Notes under the pieces: generated by a model
Seen by the model: only the letters and a program-made list of their open reading frames with translations
Told to the model about the DNA's origin: nothing
Database searches by the model: none
Shown here: piece after piece, positions 19,088 to 27,573 of the stretch
How positions within the stretch are numbered: position 1 is the stretch's first letter
Layout of the letters: every line of letters starts with the position of its first letter
Position numbers and translations under genes: made by a program
Origin: Bacteroidales bacterium UBA4893
GTDB taxonomy: Bacteria; Bacteroidota; Bacteroidia; Bacteroidales; P3
Assembly: GCA_002399025.1 (NCBI GenBank)
Contig: DHCV01000019.1
Coordinates: forward strand, 109,082 to 173,081
Length of the DNA: 64,000 bases
Direction: 5' to 3'

Positions 19088-20584
19088 TTAATTTTTTAGT
19101 TTTAGTAATTCGTCAATATATTCTCTTGTATTTGATAGTCTTGGAACCTTATGTTGACCACCCAGCTTACCTCTTCCCTTTAGCCAAACGTAGAATGAAC
19201 CCTTTGGAAGATAATTAATTTTTGGTTTTTGAAGAATTATGTTTTTATATCTTTTAGCTTCATAATCAGAGTTTAGCTCTTGGAGTGAGGCATCCAAAAT
19301 CTCTTCAAATTTTTCATAATCGTTTGGTTCTTTTTCAAACTCAATAACCCATTCATGATACCTTGTATCTTCCTCAATGTATGGACCAGCCGAATATTCA
19401 TTCATAATAGCATTTGTAGCCTTACATGCAATATCCAAAGCCCTATTCGAATTATCTGCAATTAGCTCCTCTCCGCATAGGTTTATGTAGTTTTTGGTTC
19501 TTCCTGTTATTTTAAAGCGATATGGCTTTGTTTGAGTAAACATAATTGTGTCTCCAATCATATATCTCCACAAACCCCCATTGGTAGAAATAACCATAGC
19601 ATAGTTTTTGTTCTTCTCAACCATTGAAAGATTAATAATTCTTGGATTTTCCTTCTCAATATCTTCAAAGGGAATAAACTCGTAGTAGATTCCATAGTCA
19701 AGAAGTAGTAGGAGAGAGTCCATAACTGTGCTATCTTGAAGACCAAAGAAACCCTCAGAAGCATTATAAGTTTCCATATAATTAATCTCTGAAGGTAAAA
19801 TATCTTTAAATTGAGACATATAAGGTGCAAAGCTAACTCCACCATGAAAATACACCTCAAGATTAGGCCAAACTTCTTCCAATCTTTTTCCAGTATGTTG
19901 AATAACTCCTTTAAGTAAAACAAGCATCCAAGAAGGAACACCCGAAAGAGAAACTACATTGCTTTGAGAAACATCTTCAATCATTTTCTTTAATTTCGAT
20001 TCCCATTCCGGCATAAGTGCAATTTCTTTCTTTGGTGTCCTGAAAAATTCAGCCCAATAGGGGAGGTTGTCAATTAAAATTGCAGAAACATCACCAATGA
20101 AAATATCATTCTCATACTCATTATCCTGCTCAGAGCCTCCCAAAGCTAATGATGCACCTGAAAAAATATTGCTGTGAGAATGATTATTAATATAAAGAGC
20201 CAACATATCCTTCCCTCCTTTATAATGACACTCCTGCAAACTCTCTTCGCTGACAGGTATATACTTACTCTTATTGGAGGTTGTTCCAGAAGACTTAGAA
20301 AACCACTTAATATCTCCACTCCAAAGCAAATTTTCTTCGCCTTTTCTTATCCTATCAAAGAATGGTAATAATGAGTTATAATCATTTAATGGAACCCTCT
20401 CTTTGAAAGTTTCCCAATTCTTTATTGATTGATAATCATAAAACCTTCCCCAAGTAGTATTTTTGGATGACTGAATAAGGGAATGTAAAACATTTTCTTG
20501 CACCTCAATAGGATTTTGCATAAAATACTCAATTTGAGGTATCCTTGTCTTAATTATTTTGTTTATTAACTTATTTATAATCAT
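19088..20584 (-). CDS. GH3-family (auxin-responsive GH3-like) acyl-adenylate protein
   Basis: The product is 498 residues and belongs to the GH3 branch of adenylate-forming enzymes, best known for plant amino-acid conjugases; bacterial members are common in Bacteroidota but their substrates are largely unknown. The adenylation signature is visible as KSSGTTSNKSKYIPVS (about residues 95-112). Later typical blocks are YMETYNASEGFFGLQD, the YMIGDTIMFTQTKPYRFKITGR hinge (in part) and the C-terminal GQHKVPRLSNTREYIDELL. It lies in a tight operon, 8 bp after lptG-like and 4 bp before sufE. Cytosolic; no signal peptide. Confidence 0.85.
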   Translation of the reverse strand: MIINKLINKIIKTRIPQIEYFMQNPIEVQENVLHSLIQSSKNTTWGRFYDYQSIKNWETFKERVPLNDYNSLLPFFDRIRKGEENLLWSGDIKWFSKSSGTTSNKSKYIPVSEESLQECHYKGGKDMLALYINNHSHSNIFSGASLALGGSEQDNEYENDIFIGDVSAILIDNLPYWAEFFRTPKKEIALMPEWESKLKKMIEDVSQSNVVSLSGVPSWMLVLLKGVIQHTGKRLEEVWPNLEVYFHGGVSFAPYMSQFKDILPSEINYMETYNASEGFFGLQDSTVMDSLLLLLDYGIYYEFIPFEDIEKENPRIINLSMVEKNKNYAMVISTNGGLWRYMIGDTIMFTQTKPYRFKITGRTKNYINLCGEELIADNSNRALDIACKATNAIMNEYSAGPYIEEDTRYHEWVIEFEKEPNDYEKFEEILDASLQELNSDYEAKRYKNIILQKPKINYLPKGSFYVWLKGRGKLGGQHKVPRLSNTREYIDELLKLKN

Positions 20585-20592
20585 TTTTAGAA

Positions 20593-21675
20593 CTATTTAG
20601 GTGCTTTTTTCAATAAATATAAACCAATAATAGTAAAAATTATTATCGGTATAAAAACAGAAACTATTGGAGGAAGATTGCCTTTAATTGAGAAAACAGA
20701 AGTAACTTTCATCATCATAATAAATGCAAAAGCTAAAGTTATACCAACAGCCAAGTGCATTCCAGTACCTCCTCGAGTCTTTCGTGAGGATAAAGAAACT
20801 CCAATTAGAGTTAAAACAATATAGGCAAGTGGATTAATCAGTCTTTGGTATTTCTCAATTAGATAGTTGTTTATCTCCTTAGACCCTCGTTTTATTTCTT
20901 TGTCAATAAAATCATTCAGCTCTGAAAAAGTCATTGTTTCCACCTTAGCTGTGTTAATATTAAACTCAGATGGTTCTATCTTCAAATCCATATCAATTTT
21001 ATCGCCAGTTATTAGTTTCTCATTCAGCTTATTATATTCCCTAATCGAATAGTTGGATAAGTTCCAAACCTTTTTAACGGAGTCGTATTGAATGTTATCA
21101 GCAGAAATTTTCTTAACCAAGACATTTTTCTCATCAAAAGTTTCCAAAGTAAACTTATAGCCTATTGCTTTAAAGTTATTGAAGCTCTGAACATAGACTA
21201 AGTTATTTGCATTGGTTTGAAAATGAATGTTTTCGAGTTGATTTTTATATGGATTTCTCCAATAGACTTTTTCAAACTCAATACGAGGCTTATTTACTTG
21301 AGGTATAAGGATATTTGTCATGTATATATTGATAACTCCAATCAGTACGGATGAAATGAGAAATGGTCTTAAAAATCTTTTGAAGCTAATACCTGAACTC
21401 AATATTGCAATTATTTCAGTTCTTGCTGCCATTCTTGAAGAAAGATAAATCACTGCAATAAAGAAAAAAAGATGACCAAAAAGATTTACAAAATAAGGAA
21501 TGAAATTAACGTAATAAGTAAAGATAATTGCCTTCATTGGAGCCTCTCTTTCCAAAAAATCATCCAGTTTTTCAGAAATATCAAACACAATCACAATCAT
21601 AATAATCAGAGCAATAGCCAAAAAGAATGTGGCTAAAAGTTGTTTGATAATATACCAATCAAGTTTCTTCAACAT
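20593..21675 (-). CDS. LptF/LptG-type lipopolysaccharide export permease (YjgP/YjgQ family)
   Basis: LptF and LptG form the membrane core of the ABC machine that extracts LPS from the inner membrane. This 360-residue protein has the family plan: three N-terminal membrane helices (from LLATFFLAIALIIMIVIVF), a periplasmic beta-jellyroll domain (about 130-240), then three C-terminal helices ending at VFIPIIIFTIIGLYLL. The N-terminal MLKKLDWYIIKQLLATF is characteristic. It lies 5 bp after tgt, an arrangement common in Bacteroidota. I cannot separate LptF from LptG by eye, so no symbol is given. Confidence 0.88.
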   Translation of the reverse strand: MLKKLDWYIIKQLLATFFLAIALIIMIVIVFDISEKLDDFLEREAPMKAIIFTYYVNFIPYFVNLFGHLFFFIAVIYLSSRMAARTEIIAILSSGISFKRFLRPFLISSVLIGVINIYMTNILIPQVNKPRIEFEKVYWRNPYKNQLENIHFQTNANNLVYVQSFNNFKAIGYKFTLETFDEKNVLVKKISADNIQYDSVKKVWNLSNYSIREYNKLNEKLITGDKIDMDLKIEPSEFNINTAKVETMTFSELNDFIDKEIKRGSKEINNYLIEKYQRLINPLAYIVLTLIGVSLSSRKTRGGTGMHLAVGITLAFAFIMMMKVTSVFSIKGNLPPIVSVFIPIIIFTIIGLYLLKKAPK

Positions 21676-21680
21676 AATTA

Positions 21681-22811
21681 TTATAATCTATTTGAGACCT
21701 TTTTAACCATTTCTTTCTTCCAAAGATGAAAATCGCCTGCAATAATGTGTTCTCTTGCTTGACCCACTAACCATAGATAGAAACTAAGATTATGAATGCT
21801 GGCAATTTGAAGAGCCAAAATTTCTTTTGCAACAAACAAATGTCTAAGATAAGCCTTAGAATAGATGGAATCAACGTAACTAACTCCCATTGGGTCAATT
21901 GGGGAGAAGTCATTTTTCCATTTTTCATTCTTCATATTCATTATTCCTTCTGAAGTGAATAGCATACCATTTCTACCATTTCTTGAAGGCATAACACAAT
22001 CAAACATATCTATTCCCAAAGCAATACACTCAAGCAAATTGGCAGGAGTTCCAACTCCCATCAAGTATCGAGGTTTTTCCTTAGGTAAAATTGAGCAGCA
22101 ATAATCTGTCAATTCATACATGTCCTCAATTGGTTCCCCTACAGAAAGTCCTCCAATTGCATTAGCTTCACAATCATAAGACATTACTCTTTCGCAACTT
22201 TCCCTTCTAAGGTCTTTATAAACGGAGCCTTGAACAATTGGGAAGAGAGATTGTGAGTAGCCATAAGGACACTCGGTTTCATTAAATCTTTTTAAGCACC
22301 TATCCAACCAAAGGTCAGTTAATATAAGAGATTTCTTAGCATAATCGTAGTCGCAAGGATAAGGAGTACATTCATCAAAAGCCATAATAATATCAGCACC
22401 AATCTTCCGTTGAATATCAATAACCTTTTCAGGAGTGAAAATATGTTTACTCCCATCAATATGAGAACGGAAAACTACACCATCTTCAGTGATTTTTCTG
22501 TTATGCCCCAAAGAATAAACTTGATAGCCTCCACTGTCTGTAAGCATTGGTTTGTTCCAAGAGTTAAAGCGTTGAATACCCCCAGCCTCATGAATGATAT
22601 CCACACCAGGGCGAAGATATAGATGATAAGTATTACCCAAAATGATTTGAGCTTTAATATCTTCTTTTAATTCTCTAACATGAACAGCCTTCACGCTCCC
22701 AACTGTACCCACTGGCATAAAAATTGGAGTAAGTATATCCCCGTGAAAAGTTTTTATTGTCCCTGCTCTTGCGTTACAATCCTTTGAAATAGCGTCAATA
22801 GTAAATTTCAT
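21681..22811 (-). CDS. tgt: Queuine/preQ1 tRNA-guanine transglycosylase, without the usual zinc cysteines
   Basis: Tgt exchanges guanine-34 of GUN-anticodon tRNAs for preQ1 during queuosine synthesis. The product is 376 residues from the second of two adjacent ATGs; the first (22814) is also possible. Seen: MLTDSGGYQVYSLG with the catalytic Asp, FDECTPYP, the GGLSVGEP substrate loop, YLMGVGTP, and FDCVMPSRNGRNGMLFT with the second Asp. The CxCxxC part of the zinc site is absent: the stretch reads DPMGVSYVDSIYSKAYLRHL, though the later IASIHNLSFY His is kept. First gene of the five-gene minus-strand operon. A TAATTTTG box on the minus strand at 22857-22850 may be its promoter. Confidence 0.93.
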   Translation of the reverse strand: MKFTIDAISKDCNARAGTIKTFHGDILTPIFMPVGTVGSVKAVHVRELKEDIKAQIILGNTYHLYLRPGVDIIHEAGGIQRFNSWNKPMLTDSGGYQVYSLGHNRKITEDGVVFRSHIDGSKHIFTPEKVIDIQRKIGADIIMAFDECTPYPCDYDYAKKSLILTDLWLDRCLKRFNETECPYGYSQSLFPIVQGSVYKDLRRESCERVMSYDCEANAIGGLSVGEPIEDMYELTDYCCSILPKEKPRYLMGVGTPANLLECIALGIDMFDCVMPSRNGRNGMLFTSEGIMNMKNEKWKNDFSPIDPMGVSYVDSIYSKAYLRHLFVAKEILALQIASIHNLSFYLWLVGQAREHIIAGDFHLWKKEMVKKVSNRL

Positions 22812-22830
22812 CAATAGTTATCAACAAAAA

Positions 22831-24051
22831 ATGTTTAGAAATATTTTGACAAAATTAATATTAAATTGTGAATTTTTGATACTTTTGTTTGTTTTTATAT
22901 TTAATTATGGTATGGATTTTTTAGATTATAATTTTGACACAATTGGTTTTTACTTTGCTATCATATTAGGGATAATCGTTATCTTTCAAATATTTTATTA
23001 TCTTATTGTTTATGGAAGAGTGGCTTTTTTTAAAGAAAACAAATCCAAAACAAATGATAATACAAATTTCTTCCCTTCTGTTTCAGTGGTTATGTGCGTT
23101 AAGGACGATGCATATAATTTAGAAAAAACTCTTCCAATTATATTAGAGCAGGAATATCCTAATTTTGAGGTTGTTGTTGTCAATGATGCCTCCAAAGATG
23201 AAACAGAATATGTCTTAAGAGTTTTACAAGAAATATATCCAAACCTCAATGTTGTAAATCTTTTCAAAAATGTAAATGGGTTCTTAGGGAAAAAATATCC
23301 TCTCTCATTAGGAATTAAGTCGGCAAAAAATGAAATTATTCTCTTTACTGAATCGGATACTAAACCACAAAATTACAATTGGATAAGTTCTATGGTAAAG
23401 GGATTTCAAGCTAATAAGGAAATAGTACTCGGATTTACAAATTTTGTTCAAAAGCCAACCTTCCTAAGTACTCTAATGCAATATGAGAATCAAACTTTAG
23501 CAATGAACTTTCTTGGAAATGCAATATTGAATAATCCATATATGGGACAGGGACGCAATCTGGCATATAAGAAAGAGTTTTTTTTTGATTCAGGAGGCTT
23601 TATTTCTCAATATAATGTTTCGGTTGGGGAGGATGACCTTTTTATCAACAAAAATGCAAATTCCAAAAATACAACAGTAATCCTTAATAAAGAATCTATT
23701 AATTTATCTTCTCCAAAAGAAAAAACTGAGGAGTGGATAATACAAAAGAAAAGACATTTCAAATCACTATCTCATTTCAAACTAAAAGACAGACTCATAT
23801 CTACAATAATTCCATTCACAACATTCTTAATCTATGTTTTACTAATTCTAAGCATATTATTTCAATTCCCATGGCAATATATTGTCATGGCATTGGTACT
23901 AAAATATACAATACAGATTATTATATATTATAAATCATCGAAAACCTTAGGTACAAAACAAGTAGCTTTCATTTCCCCATTCTTAGAAGTCTTATTTTTA
24001 CTAATAAATACTACAATTAGGTTTTTCACGTTATTTACAAAAAAGATATAA
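22831..24051 (+). CDS. Membrane-bound family 2 glycosyltransferase
   Basis: A 406-residue GT2 enzyme that probably adds sugars to a lipid or surface polymer at the inner membrane. Two N-terminal membrane helices (about 10-60) precede the GT-A domain, which opens with SVSVVMCVKDDAYNLEKTLP and continues with VVVVNDASKDETEYVL, the DxD-like FTESDTKPQ and GEDDLFINK, and the KKRHFKSLSHF segment in the place of the QxxRW motif. Two or three C-terminal helices follow. It is divergent from tgt with only about 20 bp between start codons, and ends exactly where the sigma factor starts, so the two are probably one transcript. Confidence 0.85.
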   Translation: MFRNILTKLILNCEFLILLFVFIFNYGMDFLDYNFDTIGFYFAIILGIIVIFQIFYYLIVYGRVAFFKENKSKTNDNTNFFPSVSVVMCVKDDAYNLEKTLPIILEQEYPNFEVVVVNDASKDETEYVLRVLQEIYPNLNVVNLFKNVNGFLGKKYPLSLGIKSAKNEIILFTESDTKPQNYNWISSMVKGFQANKEIVLGFTNFVQKPTFLSTLMQYENQTLAMNFLGNAILNNPYMGQGRNLAYKKEFFFDSGGFISQYNVSVGEDDLFINKNANSKNTTVILNKESINLSSPKEKTEEWIIQKKRHFKSLSHFKLKDRLISTIIPFTTFLIYVLLILSILFQFPWQYIVMALVLKYTIQIIIYYKSSKTLGTKQVAFISPFLEVLFLLINTTIRFFTLFTKKI

Positions 24052-24663
24052 ATGGAAGTTTCATCAACCAACCTTACTGAAAAAGCTCTAAGGGATTACC
24101 AACTTGTTTGCCAAGCAAGAGACCATGGTAGTCAAAAGGCTTATGCTGACTTGATGAATACCTATCGTGAGCCTATATATTATATGCTTTTAAAGATGAC
24201 TAATTCATCAACCGATGCTGACGATTTGACAATTGAAGCATTTGGTAAAGCATTCAAATCTCTTTCACAATACACTCCCGACTACGCTTTTTCTACTTGG
24301 TTATTCAGAATAGCAACAAATAATTGTATAGACTTTATTCGTAAGAAAAGAGCTAAATTAGTATCCATAGATAATGTTTATACTAATATTGATGGAGAAC
24401 AAATAGGAATTGACATTGCATCAGAAACCTTAGACCCAGAAGAAAAGGTTATTGAGAAGCAAAAAATCAAGATGATGCGTGAGATAGTAAGCAAGTTAAA
24501 GCCACATTACCGCACTCTAATTGAATTACGTTATTTTGATGAACTTTCTTATGAAGAAATAGCACAAGAACTAAACCTCCCATTAGGAACAGTAAAAGCT
24601 AAATTATTCAGAGCAAGAGACCTCCTTTACAATATTTATAAAGATTCTCAAGATAAGATATAA
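24052..24663 (+). CDS. ECF-type RNA polymerase sigma factor
   Basis: A 203-residue sigma-70-family factor of the extracytoplasmic-function group. Region 2 spans about 25-95 (EPIYYMLLKMTNSSTDADDL, then FSTWLFRIATNNCIDFIRKK), and region 4 spans about 140-195 with the helix-turn-helix LSYEEIAQELNLPLGTVKAK. Its ATG follows the stop of the glycosyltransferase without a gap. No anti-sigma factor gene is next to it; the following gene is an acetyltransferase. The target promoters are unknown. Confidence 0.92.
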   Translation: MEVSSTNLTEKALRDYQLVCQARDHGSQKAYADLMNTYREPIYYMLLKMTNSSTDADDLTIEAFGKAFKSLSQYTPDYAFSTWLFRIATNNCIDFIRKKRAKLVSIDNVYTNIDGEQIGIDIASETLDPEEKVIEKQKIKMMREIVSKLKPHYRTLIELRYFDELSYEEIAQELNLPLGTVKAKLFRARDLLYNIYKDSQDKI

Positions 24664-24671
24664 AAGTAATA

Positions 24672-25205
24672 ATGAACTTTGAGTCTTTAAAGAATTCTAA
24701 GCATATTTCCTTTGCTAAAGAGATATATAACTCCTCTTTTCCTTTGGATGAGAGAAGGGATTTTGATTTAGTAATTGAAATGATAGGCAAGGAAGGATTT
24801 GATTTTTATGTTGTTTATTTTTCTTTTGAGGATAAAAATCCTATTGGGATTATAAGCCTATGGGAATTTGAGGAATTTGTTTATATTGAGCATTTTGCAA
24901 TTGATTTATCTCTAAGGCAAAAAGGATATGGCTCTAAGGTTTTGAATGAAATCATAAATAAATACTCCAAACCTTTTATTATAGAAGTAGAGCCCCCAAC
25001 AAACGTAGAGGCTCTAAAAAGAATTGACTTCTATAAAAAACTAAACTTCTCCCTTTTAGACTTTAACTATCTTCAACCTGCCTATTCGCCAACTCAAAAC
25101 GCACTCCCAATGAACCTTATGACAAATAATATTCTTTACTTTACCAATGAAAATATCCAAAAGGCAGTTAGTTTAATTCATAAAACAGTATATAAAACTC
25201 TATAA
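24672..25205 (+). CDS. GNAT-family N-acetyltransferase
   Basis: The product is 177 residues. The acetyl-CoA-binding core is visible as VYIEHFAIDLSLRQKGYGSKVLNEII (about 77-102; core RQKGYGSKVL). Its neighbours give no clue to the substrate. It starts 8 bp after the sigma factor on the same strand. Its stop region overlaps that of the convergent TonB-dependent receptor gene by 6 bp, so any terminator must lie inside coding sequence. Confidence 0.85.
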   Translation: MNFESLKNSKHISFAKEIYNSSFPLDERRDFDLVIEMIGKEGFDFYVVYFSFEDKNPIGIISLWEFEEFVYIEHFAIDLSLRQKGYGSKVLNEIINKYSKPFIIEVEPPTNVEALKRIDFYKKLNFSLLDFNYLQPAYSPTQNALPMNLMTNNILYFTNENIQKAVSLIHKTVYKTL

Positions 25206-27212
25206 ATTAATACTTACTCCTCCAATCAGCCAAAAGCCAGGTTGAGGAACATTTCCCAAATCAAAATACGTAGTATTGAAGATATTATTCATATTACAAT
25301 AAATATTGAAGTTCTTTAAATTATAGTTTAAGCTAATATCTGTTGTTGTAAAAGCTGGATAATCTTCCTTTTGAGTAGGTTTTAAATCTTCATATTTCAA
25401 ATACTGTCCCATTCTTTTTTGATAGCGAAAAGAAATAGTTGCACTCAATTTATCTTTATATAAAGGCAAGTAGAGCTGAGCTGTTAGTTTATCTCTAAGA
25501 TAGTTAAGAGCATAATTGGATATGTATTCATTCTTAATAACTTCTTGATGCATTCTTGAATAATCAATCTTAAGGGTAGTAGGATGTTTCAATGAGCTAA
25601 TCATTTCATTTAAAAATAGCTTAACACCAACTTCAATTCCAAACTTACTCATCTTAGTTATATTCTTAGACTCCCATTTATCATCAGGATTTTTCTTAAC
25701 CCAGTCAATCATATTCTTGCCACCAAGCCAAAACCCTGAAACATAAGATAGAAAATATCTATTTCTATACTTTGAACCTAACTCCACGCTTTCCGATTCT
25801 TCCTGTTTTAAGTCAGTATTTCCAATATGAGTTTTTGTTGTATAGTAAAGGTCTGTAAAGGTTGGCAATCGTGAACTTTGAGAATAGGATGAGAATACAT
25901 TTATATTATTATTTATTTTATAATCAACACTAAGGCTTGGGTAAAGTTTAAAAGCTTGCTTAAAAGCAGTATTTTCAAAACCCAAAACACCCATAGCCAT
26001 TGTAAAACCTTTGTATTTAATATTATGTTGAAGCATATAACTTAGGTTTAAACGATTATCCTTTTTTGTATAATCACCAATAGGGGAAGACATCATAAGA
26101 CCTAAAACATTGCTTAAAATGCTTTCATTTCTAAGTTCCAAACCAAAATTAGTTAATCCTAATTTCGAATGATATTGCATATTGAGATTACTCCCCAATA
26201 CGTCGCTTCTGTGATTATTGCTTTTACCACTGTTCTTAATCAGTTCAAACCTGTCATAATGCCTGTTCCAGTAAATAGAAGGCAAAAACTTAAGCTTGGA
26301 GCCAAATTCTCCCTTAACTGAAGTCAAAACCGATGAGGTGTTGTCATATTGATTTGGATAAGCAGCAGAATAGAAAGTGTTAGCCCCATAGTTTTTCTTA
26401 TTGTAGCCCAATTGAATATCTATCTTATTTTCTTTTAAATTTACCCTTGAGCCATAGAGCAAATTAAATATTCTATAATCACTGTTTTCTATATAGCCGT
26501 CCGATTGTTTATAGCCCATTGAAAGCCTGTTATCAACATTTTTAATCCTATAAGCTCCACCAATCTCACCTGCAAACAATCCATAAGAACCACCTTCCAC
26601 TTTGGCAGAAAGTTCATTGTCTATGTTTTTCTTAGTGATAATGTTAATCCCTCCCGAAAAAGCAGAAGCACCATAAACAATGGCAGAAGGAGAGTGAAGA
26701 ATTTCTATTCTTTCAATGTCAGAAATATTGATTGGAATATCAAAACTATAATGACCTGTTTGGGGATTTGAAATATTGATACCATTTAGCAAAATTGCAC
26801 TCTGGTCAAAAGAACCACCTCTAATAGAAACATCGGCTTGAACGCCATGAGATCCCCTTGTTTGAATATCTACTGAGGCAGCATAGGAGAGAAGGTCTTG
26901 AATACTTTGTGGCCTAAGCCGCCCAATCTCTTCTCGAGTAATTGTAGTAATAATCTTTGCAACTTGATTGATTGGCTCATCCGATGAATCCCAAATGACC
27001 ACTTCATCCAAGTTTTTATCAGCAATCTGATTAATCTTAATGGTGTCTTTTCCTTGAGCTACAGCCTCTTTTTGTGCTGCACAAGTCAGAGTAGCAAAGC
27101 TTAAAACACCAATACTAACAACCTTATGCATACTATTATATGCACTGTAAGACTTGTTAGCAAAACGTTTAAATCGAAAGGCATTCTTTCTCTTTAAATA
27201 AGTCTTGTTCAT
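25200..27212 (-). CDS. TonB-dependent outer-membrane receptor
   Basis: A 670-residue receptor that imports a ligand across the outer membrane with energy from TonB. The N-terminus is long and basic, and the signal segment is around MHKVVSIGVLSFATLTCAAQ. The plug domain (about 85-195) shows the typical RPQSIQDLLSYAASVDIQTRG, VSIRGGSFDQSAILLNGI and IERIEILHSPSAIVYGASAFSG (in parts). The rest is a 22-strand barrel ending in aromatic-rich FWLIGGVSINL. A TonB box-like EVVIWDS precedes the plug. The barrel length of about 470 residues is near that of BtuB-like receptors, but I see no cobalamin riboswitch upstream, so the ligand is left open. Confidence 0.92.
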   Translation of the reverse strand: MNKTYLKRKNAFRFKRFANKSYSAYNSMHKVVSIGVLSFATLTCAAQKEAVAQGKDTIKINQIADKNLDEVVIWDSSDEPINQVAKIITTITREEIGRLRPQSIQDLLSYAASVDIQTRGSHGVQADVSIRGGSFDQSAILLNGINISNPQTGHYSFDIPINISDIERIEILHSPSAIVYGASAFSGGINIITKKNIDNELSAKVEGGSYGLFAGEIGGAYRIKNVDNRLSMGYKQSDGYIENSDYRIFNLLYGSRVNLKENKIDIQLGYNKKNYGANTFYSAAYPNQYDNTSSVLTSVKGEFGSKLKFLPSIYWNRHYDRFELIKNSGKSNNHRSDVLGSNLNMQYHSKLGLTNFGLELRNESILSNVLGLMMSSPIGDYTKKDNRLNLSYMLQHNIKYKGFTMAMGVLGFENTAFKQAFKLYPSLSVDYKINNNINVFSSYSQSSRLPTFTDLYYTTKTHIGNTDLKQEESESVELGSKYRNRYFLSYVSGFWLGGKNMIDWVKKNPDDKWESKNITKMSKFGIEVGVKLFLNEMISSLKHPTTLKIDYSRMHQEVIKNEYISNYALNYLRDKLTAQLYLPLYKDKLSATISFRYQKRMGQYLKYEDLKPTQKEDYPAFTTTDISLNYNLKNFNIYCNMNNIFNTTYFDLGNVPQPGFWLIGGVSINL

Positions 27213-27292
27213 GTTTTTTGTTTTTAATTATTAATAAATTGAATTAAATTTTGTCCTAAGGCTCTGAGAAAACAAAACCTTGAAACAAAGTG

Positions 27293-27300
27293 CAAAAATA
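27293..27300 (-). promoter_or_regulatory. Putative -7 element for the TonB-dependent receptor gene
   Basis: Minus-strand TATTTTTG fits TAnnTTTG and would give a leader of about 75 bases. It is divergent from the tRNA promoter 20 bp away; no TTTG at the ideal -33 place. Confidence 0.4.
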
Positions 27301-27318
27301 AAAAAATAAGCTGATTAT

Positions 27319-27349
27319 TTTGTCCGTTTGATAAAACTTTGTACTTTTG
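27319..27349 (+). promoter_or_regulatory. Promoter of the tRNA-Arg gene
   Basis: TTTG (27319-27322), exactly 19 bp of spacer, then TACTTTTG (27342-27349). This is the textbook Bacteroidota -33/-7 pair and it ends 11 bp before the tRNA. Confidence 0.75.
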
Positions 27350-27360
27350 CACCCTCAAAA

Positions 27361-27434
27361 GGCCTCGTAGCATAATTGAATAGTGCATCTGATTACGGCT
27401 CAGAAGGTTGCAGGTTTGAATCCTGCCGAGGTCA
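27361..27434 (+). tRNA. tRNA-Arg (anticodon ACG), prophage attachment gene
   Basis: A full cloverleaf can be drawn over 74 bases: a 7-bp acceptor (GGCCTCG with CGAGGTC, one G-U), a 4-bp D stem (GCAT/GTGC), a 5-bp anticodon stem (TCTGA/TCAGA) with loop TTACGGC, and a T-arm GCAGG-TTTGAAT-CCTGC. The anticodon is ACG, read as inosine-CG for CGU/CGC/CGA arginine codons. The discriminator is A and no CCA is encoded. The phage integrase gene begins 139 bp downstream, so the 3' end of this gene is the likely attB core, restored on integration. Confidence 0.95.
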
Positions 27435-27443
27435 CAAAACAAG

Positions 27444-27485
27444 AACGCAAAGTATTGAAATAATATATTTTGCGTTTCTTTTTTA
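27444..27485 (+). terminator. Terminator just downstream of tRNA-Arg
   Basis: An 8-bp stem AACGCAAA (27444-27451) with TTTGCGTT (27469-27476) is followed by TCTTTTTTAT. It would end the tRNA transcript. The flanking TGCGTTT/AAACGCA also occurs a third time at 27490-27496, so the region may double as an integrase or excisionase binding site. Confidence 0.65.
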
Positions 27486-27561
27486 TCGTAAACGCACCAA
27501 TACCGCACCTCATCTCTAATTTTTAGCCTAAAATAGGTGTGCTTCGTGCATAATTAATTCT

Positions 27562-27569
27562 TATTTTTG
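27562..27569 (+). promoter_or_regulatory. Putative -7 element directly before the integrase start codon
   Basis: TATTTTTG ends only 4 bp before the ATG at 27574, so the predicted transcript would start at or next to the start codon. The -33 region is weak. Confidence 0.5.
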
Positions 27570-27573
27570 CCTC

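Noticed and set aside
27213..27292. Cobalamin riboswitch upstream of the TonB-dependent receptor
   Set aside because: The leader is only about 75 bases and AT-rich, with no conserved B12-box-like sequence.
27224..27508. 94-codon minus-strand frame
   Set aside because: It runs antisense across the complete tRNA-Arg gene and its promoter, so it is not a gene.
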